Under the pieces are notes generated by a model. That model saw only the letters and a list, made by a program, of their open reading frames with translations. It was not told the DNA's origin and did not search any database. Of a stretch of 64,000 nt of DNA, positions 1 through 10,970 are shown piece after piece. Position 1 is the stretch's first letter; each line of letters opens with the position of its first letter. The DNA is from Trichoplusia ni (lineage: Eukaryota; Arthropoda; Insecta; Lepidoptera; Noctuidae): NCBI RefSeq assembly GCF_003590095.1, contig NC_039501.1, positions 2,883,673-2,947,672 on the forward strand, read 5' to 3'. A program made the position numbers and the translations under genes.

Positions 1-939
1 AACCATCCTTATTTTAAGTCACCTCCCGGCCTCCCTCGAAGTTTACAATTGTCTATGGTTAGTTTGGGCCTCTCAAGGTTAACTATAGTTTAATTGTGAT
101 CGTTGAACTCGCTTTATTAGTTACATGTAACTACTTCCTTAGTGTTTGCGTAAAGTAATAGTTAACTGTGTTTTACATGGTTAACGTTAATTGCTTTTCA
201 CTGGTTGATGGTTGAAAAGTTTCATCAACTTTTATCAGAGATTTCCGAGTTTCTTAATTTACTATAGGTATAATATTTTTTTAAATATTTTAGGGTTTCG
301 TTACCTAAGCATAGAAAAGGAACCCTCATAATATTAGACTTATTCACTGCTATATGCCCGTTCGTTTGTCACTAGGCTGTTTCTCAAGAACCGTAATAGC
401 TAAAAAGTGTTTTTTTTGACAAAATATTTCTGTTGCCACTATTAATAAATAAAAAGAAGATTTAGGTTATTTAGCAACGTTTATTTATTTAAACGTTTGG
501 TACTGTCATAAATTTGATGAGTAACTTCAGTGTCACGAGTCCGACTCGCAAATGACCAGTTTTTATTTTAAAGATTTAAAAGACATAATGTCAAGAAATA
601 AATGTTAGGCAAAAGCAGCAAGTCATCTTCTGTATTCTTGTCTTAAGCTTACACTTTCATTAAAAAACGACACGAAAAAGGCATAAACACAACAAACATT
701 TGTACCTAAATGATTAACATTATCAATTAAGACGCCATTCAAAATTAAAAATGTTTGTTTGGCCACTAAATGGGTCTGTTTCCTGGCGCAATCAAACGCA
801 GAAGCCGGAAGCGTTTCTATTTGTATACTATAGGTGGGCTTTGATCAATGCGTGCTCTCGTCGGCCGATGGATTCCTTACTATGTGCATCTTCTGTTATT
901 GTACAGATATGAAGATTATTTTACATCTTTTTTTGGTAT

Positions 940-1050
940 GGCGTTGTAATCCTTATGGACACCCACTCCTTCGAGGAGGAAATGGGTAGTGTCAGACTCT
1001 TACTGACCGCCGTGCTACGTCATCCGCGTTTTGTGTAGGTGTATGGCAAT
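940..1050 (+). repeat. Dispersed repeat family D, copy 1
   Basis: The segment contains the string GTGTCAGACTCTTACTGA followed by CCGCCGTGCTACGTCATCCGC. The same strings occur at 19970-20080 (+), in reverse orientation at 5440-5565, and partly at 53780-53835. I do not recognise the parent element. It has no coding capacity. Confidence 0.7.
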
Positions 1051-2017
1051 TATTGGTAATGCGTTGCAATCCATCATACATCTCTTTTAAACCCCTGACG
1101 CAAAAAGTTTGGTGTTATAAGTCTGACGTGCCTGTTTGTGGCTCATAGCTCCTAGGATTGAACGATTTCAATACCGTTTGTTTTGTTTTAAAGGTGAATT
1201 ATGTGAAAGTTTTCTTAGAGATGTTTGATAAAATTTTTCGAGCCATTTAAGTTGTTCGGGTAAATGGTTTTAATGCAGGGGATTCTTGCGTTACCTTTGC
1301 GTTACTCCAAAACAGAAATAAAGATGTACTAGCTTTCACTAACTAGCAGAGCGGCGTCTATGAGAGAATACTGAAGAAAGCTGTTTTTTTGATTAATGTA
1401 ACTTATCTTTACTATTTTAACATGTTAAGTACCCTAGGTTTTAAAACACAAAAATTATAATTGAAGATCGACAAAAAGGTTGAGAGAATCGAAATCGAAA
1501 TTAAGCGCGGATATCGGTCTCTCCAGCACATTCTATAGCATTGATATCATCAGCGTACATCTGTATGTATGTTTGAACCTATTTGGAACATTCTTTGTAT
1601 GTGATTGTTCAAGTAGGTTAAGACCCCAAGCCATCTCGAGTGGAAATCTAACGCTCTGAACGTTGTTTGCATTGTTCAATTACAATATATATTTACGACA
1701 ACCTAGAACATACTGAACGATAAGTTTATTTTTGTTGCCATAGGATTTTTTAAAAGAAAGTAGAACGAGTATTTATCGAACTTGGTTTTAGTGAGCAGTT
1801 TTTCTTACTTACAGTGTGTTGAGTTTAGATGCCAGACAGTGTTAATTTCTCTTCCTTTATTTCAATATGTTTAAAAGCACTCTACGTCCTCTCCTCTAAA
1901 AATTTTGCTGTGCCCGACAGGGTCCATAATTGTTTCTCTTAATTTTACCCACCAGCCTTGTTCACATTATGGTATGCAATAAAGTTATTGATTGACTAAT
2001 TGAAAAATGATTCGGAA

Positions 2018-2090
2018 CTTGTATGTATCGGGATTGCTCGACTGGTTTCGAACCCAACCGGAGTCCTTGGTCATGAGATGATTAAAGATG
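2018..2090 (-). repeat. Dispersed repeat family C (CCGGTTGGGTCCGAAAC core), fragment
   Basis: The segment reads TTTCGAACCCAACCGGAGTCC on the + strand, the complement of the family core. Better copies are at 26527-26660, 52118-52255 and 62962-63065. Only the core is recognisable here. Confidence 0.65.
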
Positions 2091-4014
2091 TGTCATTGTT
2101 TGTGATTTGATTGGGTGATAGTTTGTAATGAGAAAATAAACTATAATAATTATTTCTCTTTTCGCACGTAGGCCAAGGCATTACTTAAAGAGTGCTGCTT
2201 TCATCTCGAAAAGCCCAAATATTCACAATCATTCAAATTTCAAAAAATCCTTGCTATCAATACCCCAAAAGAACAAGTGGCAATTAAATTGAGTTTCTCT
2301 TGCCTATTTTATCTGGTAGTCTATATCCGCAGTCAATCTATTTCTCCAATAGTCTGTTTCAACCGTGTACCGCTTCCGCATAGGTGACATAGCTCCGGTT
2401 AAAACCGTCTCTGGCCCGTCTCGGTCAGTTATATAGCAGTATCTTTGTAACGTGACGAAAGCAGTGACAAATAGACCACACAAGTTTATTTTCCGAAAAT
2501 GTGAAGGATTTTTTTCATATTGTCTTATTTGGTGGTATAATTTGTGACTTGGTTTTCAAAGCAAACATCTTTGCGATCATGTTGTCAGTGTAGTCTAATT
2601 ATCCTGCTAATATTATTAACGACCTTTGGATGCATGGATGTTTGTCCTCTTTCACGACCGCCGACAACAGCTGGCTTGTAATAAGTAGCTTCAATAATTA
2701 AGGCACTTACTACATAATCTAAAAATATATTTATATTTATTTCTCTTCTTATTGGTTAGCATGTATACTTCACTTAATACGTTCTCTACTCTTATAATTT
2801 ATATCTCTGATTTTGCCTTTTTTTTTGCCCAGTCGCTTTCGCAGTCGCGAGGACATTAATTACTTTTTTCTAACTTCCATTACAGTGGCTAACCTTGCCA
2901 ACATACCACCTATCCCAAATTGAATAACAGCAGAGAACCTGCGATAAACAATAAGTGCCATAGACATGATGATAACAGGCGTAAAATGTTTGATCCATAA
3001 ACAATAGGCTTTTGAAATTGTCAGCCATTCAGAGATTAGTTTCGGAGCTTTAAAGAAATGTGGGTCAGGAAAGGTTATCGGTTCAAGGTTTGAACTGTTG
3101 TGTTCTTGTCGCCTAGAGACACAATCAACCAAACGAATTGTATCATATACCTACGAAAATAGACCATAGTGACTTAACTTAAGGTTGACGTGTAATCGAT
3201 GGTGTTGCTGTGTGGTGGACTGTATTTAATATTATTAATTTGATCGATATCACGTGCCCTTTGAATTACTTGGAATAGAACGGTATTCTGTCCTTCGATT
3301 TTGGTATGGTGTTTATTATGAGGTAGCTTTTATTCGTGGTTCGCATGCACTACGATTATAACGTTAATGGGATACTACTTGGCCAAGCTAACGTTTCTTT
3401 GCCATATAAAATGTTTTCTACGGAATTTCTGGTGTATAAATTACATAATATGTTTACAAGTTAAAAAAAAAATGAGTTTGCGTTTCTCAGACCTACACAA
3501 AATTTCATGAGAATCGGTAAGCATTAAAGGCAAGACTTATTGATTAGTTTATTGGTGCCTATTATTATAAGAATAGGCTTTTTAATTTTGTTTTCCGGTG
3601 GCAACTTTTATTATATTGGTCACGGCGTGAGAAAGGAAAATATTGAAGGGCTTCCTTTTCTCACTGTATCATAAATATGTATATATTACTTTCTCAGGCC
3701 AGGTGCAACTTGAAAACGACTTGCTAATTCTGGGTTTAAGTAATAAAATTGCTGCATGTATATAAACTCTTTAGATACTCTTTGCTCTACATTCCAATTT
3801 CGGACTCATAGTTCGAAAATGTAAACCTACAACCTCCCAACAGTTATATAAATGTCTGAATTGCGTTGATTGATTAAACTTATACCGATTCGTGACACTA
3901 CTCGGAGTTCAATTCAAAATGACAATACTTTGAAATGTGTCACATTTAAACTTGATGAAATTGCGTGTATTTGCTATGACAGGGGTCTAACACGGCGTCT
4001 TTCAGGCAGGCTAT

Positions 4015-4110
4015 TGTCAATGTGGAAAAGAGACGGTCCTATATGCCGTGTAATACGCTATCTCGCTTCCACAGCCGCGCGGCCTCACTTTAGGAGGTGT
4101 TGGTAGGCTT
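4015..4110. repeat. Palindromic MITE-like repeat, copy
   Basis: A left half ending GTGGAAAAGAGACGG faces a right half TATCTCGCTTCCAC, forming an imperfect hairpin. The same arrangement recurs near 7767, 13215, 20125, 30890 and 44865. It is non-coding, and the family name is unknown to me. Confidence 0.55.
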
Positions 4111-4804
4111 TTTGGTGACGTAATCAAACAACATCGTGATTCCCGCCATTTCGTTTGAGGTTAACTATAAATTTTGCTGTCAAATACGACTCAAGTTGAG
4201 TTCACTGTCATATTTTCTATCTTATATTAAACCGAGGTATAATTTTACTGTAGATGTATGTATGATAATGCTTTTGTAAATTCTGGTAAGTTTGTATATT
4301 GTTAGCGATCTTTTTATTAATTTTATGTACTTTAACATACCATACCAATTAGAATCACACTGATACCACAGAAAGGCAAAAGTTGGTATGTGTGTGTGTG
4401 TCTGACTTCTCTCTATTGTCTATGATGGTGTGCCATACGAAAAGAAAAAAGTATAAGACTGTCTTTGTCTTTGCCAAATAGAATATAGAGGAAGATAAAA
4501 TTCTAAAAGGTCACTCGGAAATATAATATGTTATATACGGTCTAAAAACTACTTAAACATCATCCACGCAAACAAAACGCAATAAAAGGCTAGCTTTATC
4601 AATATTGTTTCTCATTCTTAAAAAACAAAGAGACGTTTAGTTTTTGCGAGGTTTGTGCTCAGGACTTTGGCATGTCCTGAACTCGGTGAGTCAGTGAGGA
4701 ATTTTCTATAGAATTTTAATTTTACACCTTTGTGGGTGGCGTGAGTCAACTATAGAGGTTTTAAGATCCTCCGTAACTACACACGAGGTAAAACAAGTCT
4801 TCAA

Positions 4805-4881
4805 ACCCCATCACACATACACAACCCCGTCACATACCCAGACACACCCTCACATCCCCTCTTACACACATACACACACAA
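4805..4881. repeat. CA-rich low-complexity tract
   Basis: This is an irregular run of CACA, ACACCC and CATACAC units with almost no G. It is simple-sequence DNA with no other signal. Confidence 0.75.
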
Positions 4882-5043
4882 TTATTGTATATTCTTTCTG
4901 TAATTCTTATATTAATCAATTAATTGCTTAGTTGTTCTTGTCGCTGTCTTCAACTGTATATGCTTGAATGGAGACTTCTGAACATGTATTATAAACCAAA
5001 TTTATATAAAAATAAGTTATTATTTATTATTATTAAGAACTAT

Positions 5044-5163
5044 GAAGCGGTGGCGAGACGACCTCAACGCTTACCAACCAGGCTGGTTCCATGAGGCCCA
5101 GAATAGAGAGTCGTGGAAGGATTTGGGGGAGGCCTTTGCCCAGCAGTGGGACACAGTAGGCTA
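5044..5163 (+). pseudogene. 3'-terminal fragment of an RTE-like LINE reverse transcriptase
   Basis: The frame reads KRWRDDLNAYQPGWFHEAQN, then WKDLGEAFAQQWDTVG and a TAG stop. This matches the usual C-terminal end (RWRDDL ... QQW) of insect RTE-type LINE polyproteins. Nothing upstream continues the frame, so it is a 5'-truncated dead copy. Similar tails occur at 26380-26465 (-), 36930-37030 (-) and 45929-46005 (+). Confidence 0.75.
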
Positions 5164-5439
5164 GGAAGAAAAAAAGAACTATGAATCCGAAATTGGAAGG
5201 TAGAGCACAGAGTATACAAAGTACTAAAATTAGCATGTAGTTTTTAAGTTATAAAAAACAGTGAGAAAATAAATAATATTTTTCCGTTTGTCACGCAGAG
5301 ATATCCAATTTAATTTATTACCATTGATTAGGTAGGTATCGAAATAAAAAAATTTTGGACAGACCTATAGTCTAAGGGCAGGCAGTTACCCACGGTCGGT
5401 GCGCGGTAAATTGCTAAGAATGCCGCGAACCGACTAAAT

Positions 5440-5565
5440 GTAGGAGACGAAGCACGGCGGTTTAGGTTCAGTGAGTAAGAGTTTGAAGCTACCCGCTTCC
5501 TCCCCTGAGGATATGGGTGTTCATGAGGATTCCCTCGCCTAACCAAAAAGGAATTGATAGCTTCA
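5440..5565 (-). repeat. Dispersed repeat family D, inverted copy
   Basis: Read on the minus strand it contains the family strings for the CCTCATGGACACCC-like segment and a diverged AGTCTGACAC / CTGAACCGCCGTG segment. Together with the copies at 940 and 19970 it defines a repeat of about 110 bp. Confidence 0.65.
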
Positions 5566-6063
5566 TTTGACCACATGCTCGTATAAACTTCTGAAGTACG
5601 CATTAAGGAATCTAATCTTTGAGTAGCGGGAGATTAAACAACATTTTTGGAGATTTTAATGGAATATTGGTGATGCGTAACTCCGTGTACAAACAGCTTA
5701 ATTTTTGAATTTATGACACACTTGTGTTTGATTGTTGACGAACAAATATTTGTGTGAATAATTCTCATGGGTTTCTTAAGATAGAATGAATTGCTTAGAT
5801 TATGTTTTGGTGAATATTGAATTGACAATTTTAAATCGCTGCTAAGCTATGTGTCAAGGGTATGAATGTCTTGTTATGTAGTTCATTTTTTTCCCTAATT
5901 TCCTCCACTATATATAGTATATTTCTCTTTATGATTCCGTACACTCCTTTAAAGTTGTCGAAGAAAAGTAGCCCATGTGTCAACTACATCCATACCAAAT
6001 TTCATTAAAATCGGTCTATCGTAACAAACACACATAAACACCCATATATACCTTTCATATATA

Positions 6064-6268
6064 TCTATACTAATATTATAAAGAGGAAATATTTGATTGT
6101 TTGTTTGTTTGACATGAATAGGCTTCGAAACTAATGGTCCGATTTGAAAAATTCTTTCACTCTTGAGAAGCTACATTGAACCCGCTGAACATAGGCTATA
6201 ATTTATTTCAAAAATATTAGGGGTCCGTAAGAAAATCCAACCACGCGGACGAAGTCGCGGGCTGCTAG
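6064..6268 (+). mobile_element. Non-autonomous Helitron, complete ends
   Basis: The element begins TCTATACTAAT and ends GGGCTGCTAG, preceded by A (6063) and followed by T (6269). This is the Helitron signature of 5'-TC, 3'-CTAG and insertion between A and T without target duplication. Just before the end is GGACGAAGTCGCGGGC, which can form a short hairpin as expected of Helitron 3' ends. It is 205 bp and non-coding. Related copies with the same ends are at 18183, 35555, 46409/48584, 51577 and 59598. Confidence 0.85.
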
Positions 6269-6482
6269 TTTATAATATTAGTTTTACCTGTTTAACGTTT
6301 AATTATTCCATTCTCCATAATTCCTAGAGTAATTGTTTACTAGTTGGTCTATAAAGCAGGTTCTAATTAAAGCTACTTATGGGACAATGTGTAATGACGG
6401 TTATTACGTCACGACATCACACTGACTCATCAGAGACTAGTGCAGATGAACTCATGTTTTAAGGACTAAAGTAGTATTAACT

Positions 6483-6660
6483 GCACGGATAGCTGAGTGG
6501 TTGAGGTCACCACGCCAAACACATTGCGCGCGACGTGTCCCGGGTTCGATCCTTGAGTAGGACACGCATTTATGTCATCGACGAATGCTCGCACGGTCCG
6601 GTCGTTTTAGTCTTATACTCTACAGACTCAAAACCAAACTAAGGGTTCTGTATAAATAGT
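6483..6660 (+). mobile_element. tRNA-derived SINE, family A
   Basis: The left part carries Pol III promoter-like boxes: an A-box-like GATAGCTGAGTGGTTGAGG and a B-box-like GGGTTCGATCC about 40 bp later. An unrelated body follows that ends near ACTAAGGGTTCTGTA. The tRNA-like head lacks a foldable acceptor stem, so this is a SINE head and not a tRNA gene. Other copies are at 23690-23880, 29680-29820, 37520-37650, 45560-45740 and 57664-57840. Confidence 0.8.
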
Positions 6661-7766
6661 GTAACAACTGTCAATTATTTGATCTAATGTTTACCTAGAT
6701 TTATGTTATTGGATACAGAAAATTTATGTAATTAGTTACAGAAATACATTACCTTTAAAAATTTCAACGATACAATTATATATTTAGGTTTTAGAAGAAC
6801 TTTATTTCTCATAAGAATTACATCAATAATTCACTTACTAATGCACATATTATTTTAGTTACAAACCCTAATAATTTAACAAAAAAATACCCATTGTACA
6901 ATTCATAAGCTAGATATATGTCTTTTTAAAAGACATTTAAAGTCATGTCATTAATATGTTTATAAGATGTTGTTCTAGTGAACTTTGGCCTCTGAATAGG
7001 ACGTTTCCTGTGCTCAAGTGATTCCTATGATGCGGTCCATCCTGTATCGGTATTAAATATATATTGATCTTGTCTTGTCGGCTCCATTACTATTCAATTG
7101 AATCTTCTTTGAATTGTATGTTGTTGTGTGTAGTTGTGTATTGATGAATGAAATGAAAAGCAATTTGAAAGATTAGATAATGGGGAGTAAGATATTGTGT
7201 TGTGATAGTGGTTTTAAATAATACTTTAGGTAGAATTCAGGAATAGTTAGTGAATTTTATATTAGAATAACTTAAACAAAAATGGATTTTGGTGACATAT
7301 TTTTTGTGACTCTTACAAAAATCGCTTACTACGGATACCGAGTCTTATATTTTCTCTCACTTCATGTATTTTTGCTATAATCACTGTTTACTTCAAACCA
7401 ATAGGTATTAAAACACATACAATAGAAAAAAAAACTTCAGACAGGACTCGAACTTTTGATGCAAATCGCTTTGTCTAATACCTTGCCTGTCACCTTTCTT
7501 TTCAAACCAAAATTGAATATAATTTAAAACGGTATTACTTAATTGAATTTACACGGCCCGAACATTAAAGCGAGTTAAAGTGACCCCAAAAATATTAAAA
7601 AGGCTTTAACCAACACATAAAACAGAAATAAAATACTATCCTTTCTTATCACACCATAAAATAACATCAAACGACGCTTAATAGATATTTTATTACGGTT
7701 TACTTCGGCTAGATAACACCAAATAACTTGTAAGTATTTATTGTTATGTAAATTAGATCCGTCAAG

Positions 7767-7829
7767 TCAGACTCCGCGGAAGCGAGACGCCGCTATCTGA
7801 AATGTAGAGCTGTCTCGCTCGCACGGATA
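7767..7829. repeat. Palindromic MITE-like repeat, short copy
   Basis: GGAAGCGAGACGCCGCT faces GCTGTCTCGCTCGC, forming a hairpin with the same core as the copies at 4015 and 13215. Only the central part is recognisable. Confidence 0.5.
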
Positions 7830-8689
7830 CAGGCTTTTAGGATGAAATATTTTCGAGGATATATCTTTTAATGTCATCTTTAGTCGTTTCTTAACTTTGA
7901 CAATTGTCATTGTTGATGGATATAACACAGGGCACAAAGGACTATTTGATATGGGAGTGTGGTCGAAAAGAGTAGGTTTCTTGAGGCTTTTGCATTTTGG
8001 AATTGAATTGATTGACTTTCAGAATCATTTTAAAGCATTATTCAAATAATCTCTATTATTACTTTTTTGTCATGCATAAAATAGTTATAATATCGTACCT
8101 TATGCGATAAACAATGTCTACGAAAAATTGAAGGACAATAAAGAGGAAGAAAACTTGCCATTTACTCATGTCCCTGTTGATTAAACATTCTAAAAACAAT
8201 TATACTTCCTCCCCTTGGTACTATCAGCTCATAAAAAGCTGTATTTTAAATAGACCGTAAACAAAAATCAAAGTCATCGCGTGTCTTTAACATCGACCCA
8301 AACTGGAGTTCATTTAATAAGTTTAAAAGCTTTTTCGTTAGGCGATGCTTTACCGTAATGACATAATCCGAAAGAGAGCTGTGATAACCATGGAACAAAG
8401 ACAAATGAAGGAAGTGGCAGTGGCTATTTGCGATGAGAATCAGATGGATATGTTAGGCTTGTAGACAAGTTACATTACCCCAAGCGTTGACTATAAAAAA
8501 TCTCTCAAGAGTATTTGACTGACACGTCAAAGTCACGTCACCTGTCGAAGAGGAATGCCATCCACATATACTTAAAGTTTTTCGAGATAATATAATAATT
8601 TAAAATATAAACGCCATCTAGTCTCAAACTAAGCTAAGCTTATATTATGAATAGTAGACAACTGATAAACATACCTAATTATATTTATA

Positions 8690-8845
8690 AATACATCTAC
8701 ATAATATAGATAAACTATACTCAGACACAAAACAAATGATCACACAAACAATGGTCCTGGGTGTGAATGTAACCTACGACCTCTGGTATAGCAGTCAGGG
8801 TAACTAACCAATAGACCAACAAGCCGCATAGACGATATGATAACA
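8690..8845 (-). mobile_element. Degenerate SINE-like repeat, family B head
   Basis: The segment has the order typical of a second lepidopteran SINE-like family: an ACAAACAATGGTCCTGGG stretch, then ACCTACGACCTCTGG and CTAACCAATAGACC. The better-preserved copy at 63255-63430 has a B-box-like GTGCGTTCGGTTCCCAC. The assignment rests on pattern similarity only. Confidence 0.45.
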
Positions 8846-9695
8846 GAATGGATCCTCTACTATCACAGTCCATGGGTATTTCCCCCTACTTGCTTATGTT
8901 CCATGATTATATGATGATAACCATCGCAATGATATTTTAGGGCGCGACTTGACTTAGATTGTTACAGGGATTTCTGTTTTACGAGTTTACAATCCAATGT
9001 TTTTTAAAGACCAAGACTTTTTTTTTAATGTTCGCTTAGTTTTAGACGAAATTAGTTGCTAAAAGCTGTCTTTTAAATGTTTTTCGGAATTCCTCGAACT
9101 TCGAAGTAGTACCTAATAAAGCAACTTTTAATTTCGAGGTTCAATAGATATAGTTTTAGGAGGCAAAATGTTTAAATCTTGAGACAAGGTTTTGCAATAA
9201 TCTCTCGATGAAATATTTAAATGCAGTAATGACGTTATTTATTAAACTATTAAGTTACTGTTTTATGGAGAGAAAGGTATTCATATGCCAGTTAACATTG
9301 ATGCAACATAATCTCACACATGACAGAATATGAATGCTATTAGAAATCTCAAACCGTATCGAAAACCGGTATAGTAATTTAGAAGATTAACACATTTCAA
9401 TGGACATTCATTTTTATGGCATTGACGAAATTATGGACGATTTGCTAAACTCTTACTAAATGTTTATAAATATTAATGTTTATAAAATGTCTTGCATCAT
9501 AAAATAGATTGCATTTTGATTGAAAACTTACTGCGATTGTTAATTTATTTTATTACTGTTATACGGATTTGTATTCACATTTTACGTAGGTAGAAGGTAC
9601 AATATCGTTAAACCTATTGGCACTTAAAATTCAATAAACTCCTCAATTCCAAAGCCAGTAGCAATCAACTAAACACAGTGTTTTGTTTATTACAG

Positions 9696-10970
9696 GTAGC
9701 ACAACAGATCTGACGCCCACGCTCATCGGCATATACGACTCTTTATTGGAACCGTCAAAAAGTCTAAGACCAGAAGCGAATACTTTAGAAACAGCAAAAG
9801 ATGCAAGAAATGACCCCCCAGTAGAAGTAAAGGAAACAAAAGAGACTAAACAAGACATATCTACGACAGAAGGGCAGAAGATGATCACAGGAGGTGTCAA
9901 ACTGCCCATCACGAGCTTTAACAAAAGCTCCTTGTATACAAATCGAACTAAAAGTGATAACGTTGGTGCTAGTGACGAATTGGATAAGTGTAACGCGGTT
10001 AGTGACTCTTTACTTAAAATACAAAGGACTTTTAAAGAAATGAAACAAGAGACGACGTTCGACAACCTCTCGCCAAATGTCAAACGGATGATTTCAAGTG
10101 CTACTGAAACGTCCACGTTAAAGTTTCAAAAGAAAACTGGTAACGTTGGTAGATCTTCAATGAGACATAAGACAAACATTCCTTTGGTTGGGGCCACATC
10201 GAAAATTTCACAATCAGGCGTAGAAATTCTTCCCTCAGTTGAAATCTACGACCAACCTTGTGCTATCAAAAGTTTTAATAAGTCCAAAAGCGAGGAAATT
10301 GAATCTCCGAAAGCGGTGCCTTTGAAACCAGAATTCAAAATAGATGACGCTCAAACGTACGACATCCCAACGAATAACAGGCCGGCTATTTACGACGTTC
10401 CCGTTGTAAATAACAAAACTGCTTTCGAATCTCTGTCTCTCCCTTACATCGACCAATCCATCGAGCTCTCTATAACATCAAACGATAGAGAGTTCGATAT
10501 CAAATTGTCATCGAAAGACAACTCGCCGATGAAGCCAACCCCAAAAAGTCCCATTCGATCTCCTGTCAAAATCCCGGTTAACGAAGGCACAAACAGTTTG
10601 CACCGCAAAGACTTCGTGAATAAGAGTGAAAGTCCTTCGAAACTTTTGTCGAAAGCTGGTCCATACCCCGAAGCCGTGGGATCTACTGGTAATTTAAAAA
10701 CGTGTGAGAAAGAGGTGATACGATTGAACCCCGCGGTGGAAGTTTCTCGACCCCTTTCAATGAGTTCTATTGCTTCCTCTAGTTCCACTTCGAGTAGTGG
10801 TGTTCAGAACAAAGGGGGAGTGAATTCTGCTTATTTAGCTTCTATTGAGAGTTTGGATGACCACAGTGATGCTGATATGACTTCGGCGAACGGTAGCAAT
10901 CACTTTGTAAATAAAGCTGGGATGATGAACAAAAGTGCATCAGAGGAGAGGAATTCGGAAGACAAGCCAC
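9696..10970 (+). CDS. PLEKHG-like gene: N-terminal exon with YDxP motifs
   Basis: The acceptor TTTATTACAG precedes an exon that enters in phase (one base from the previous exon plus GT) and leaves at donor GTATGT after a single C, which the next exon completes to CGT (Arg). It encodes about 424 residues of Ser/Lys/Pro-rich, probably disordered sequence. It carries tyrosine motifs YDQP (10247), YDIP (10358) and YDVP (10391), all of the YxxP type bound by Crk/Nck-class SH2 domains. The open frame continues past 10970 to 11119, but that part is intron: it loses the composition and the downstream DH exon fits only the splice. Confidence 0.85.

Larger units (their letters stand above)
1..9695. other. 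Non-coding stretch upstream of the first recognised PLEKHG-like exon
   Basis: I find no convincing exon here. The short open frames have no recognisable domains and lack splice-supported neighbours. Because the exon at 9696 starts in mid-codon, at least one coding exon of the PLEKHG-like gene must lie upstream, either here unrecognised or before the window. This stretch is therefore probably intron of that gene plus repeats. Recognisable pieces (Helitron, SINEs, LINE tail, MITE-like repeats) are listed separately. Confidence 0.5.

Noticed and set aside
2860..3132. 90-residue minus-strand open frame
   Set aside because: No domain, no splice context and no conserved pattern; likely chance.
9643..10116. 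157-residue open frame on the minus strand
   Set aside because: It is antisense to a well-supported exon, with composition that mirrors it and no domain.
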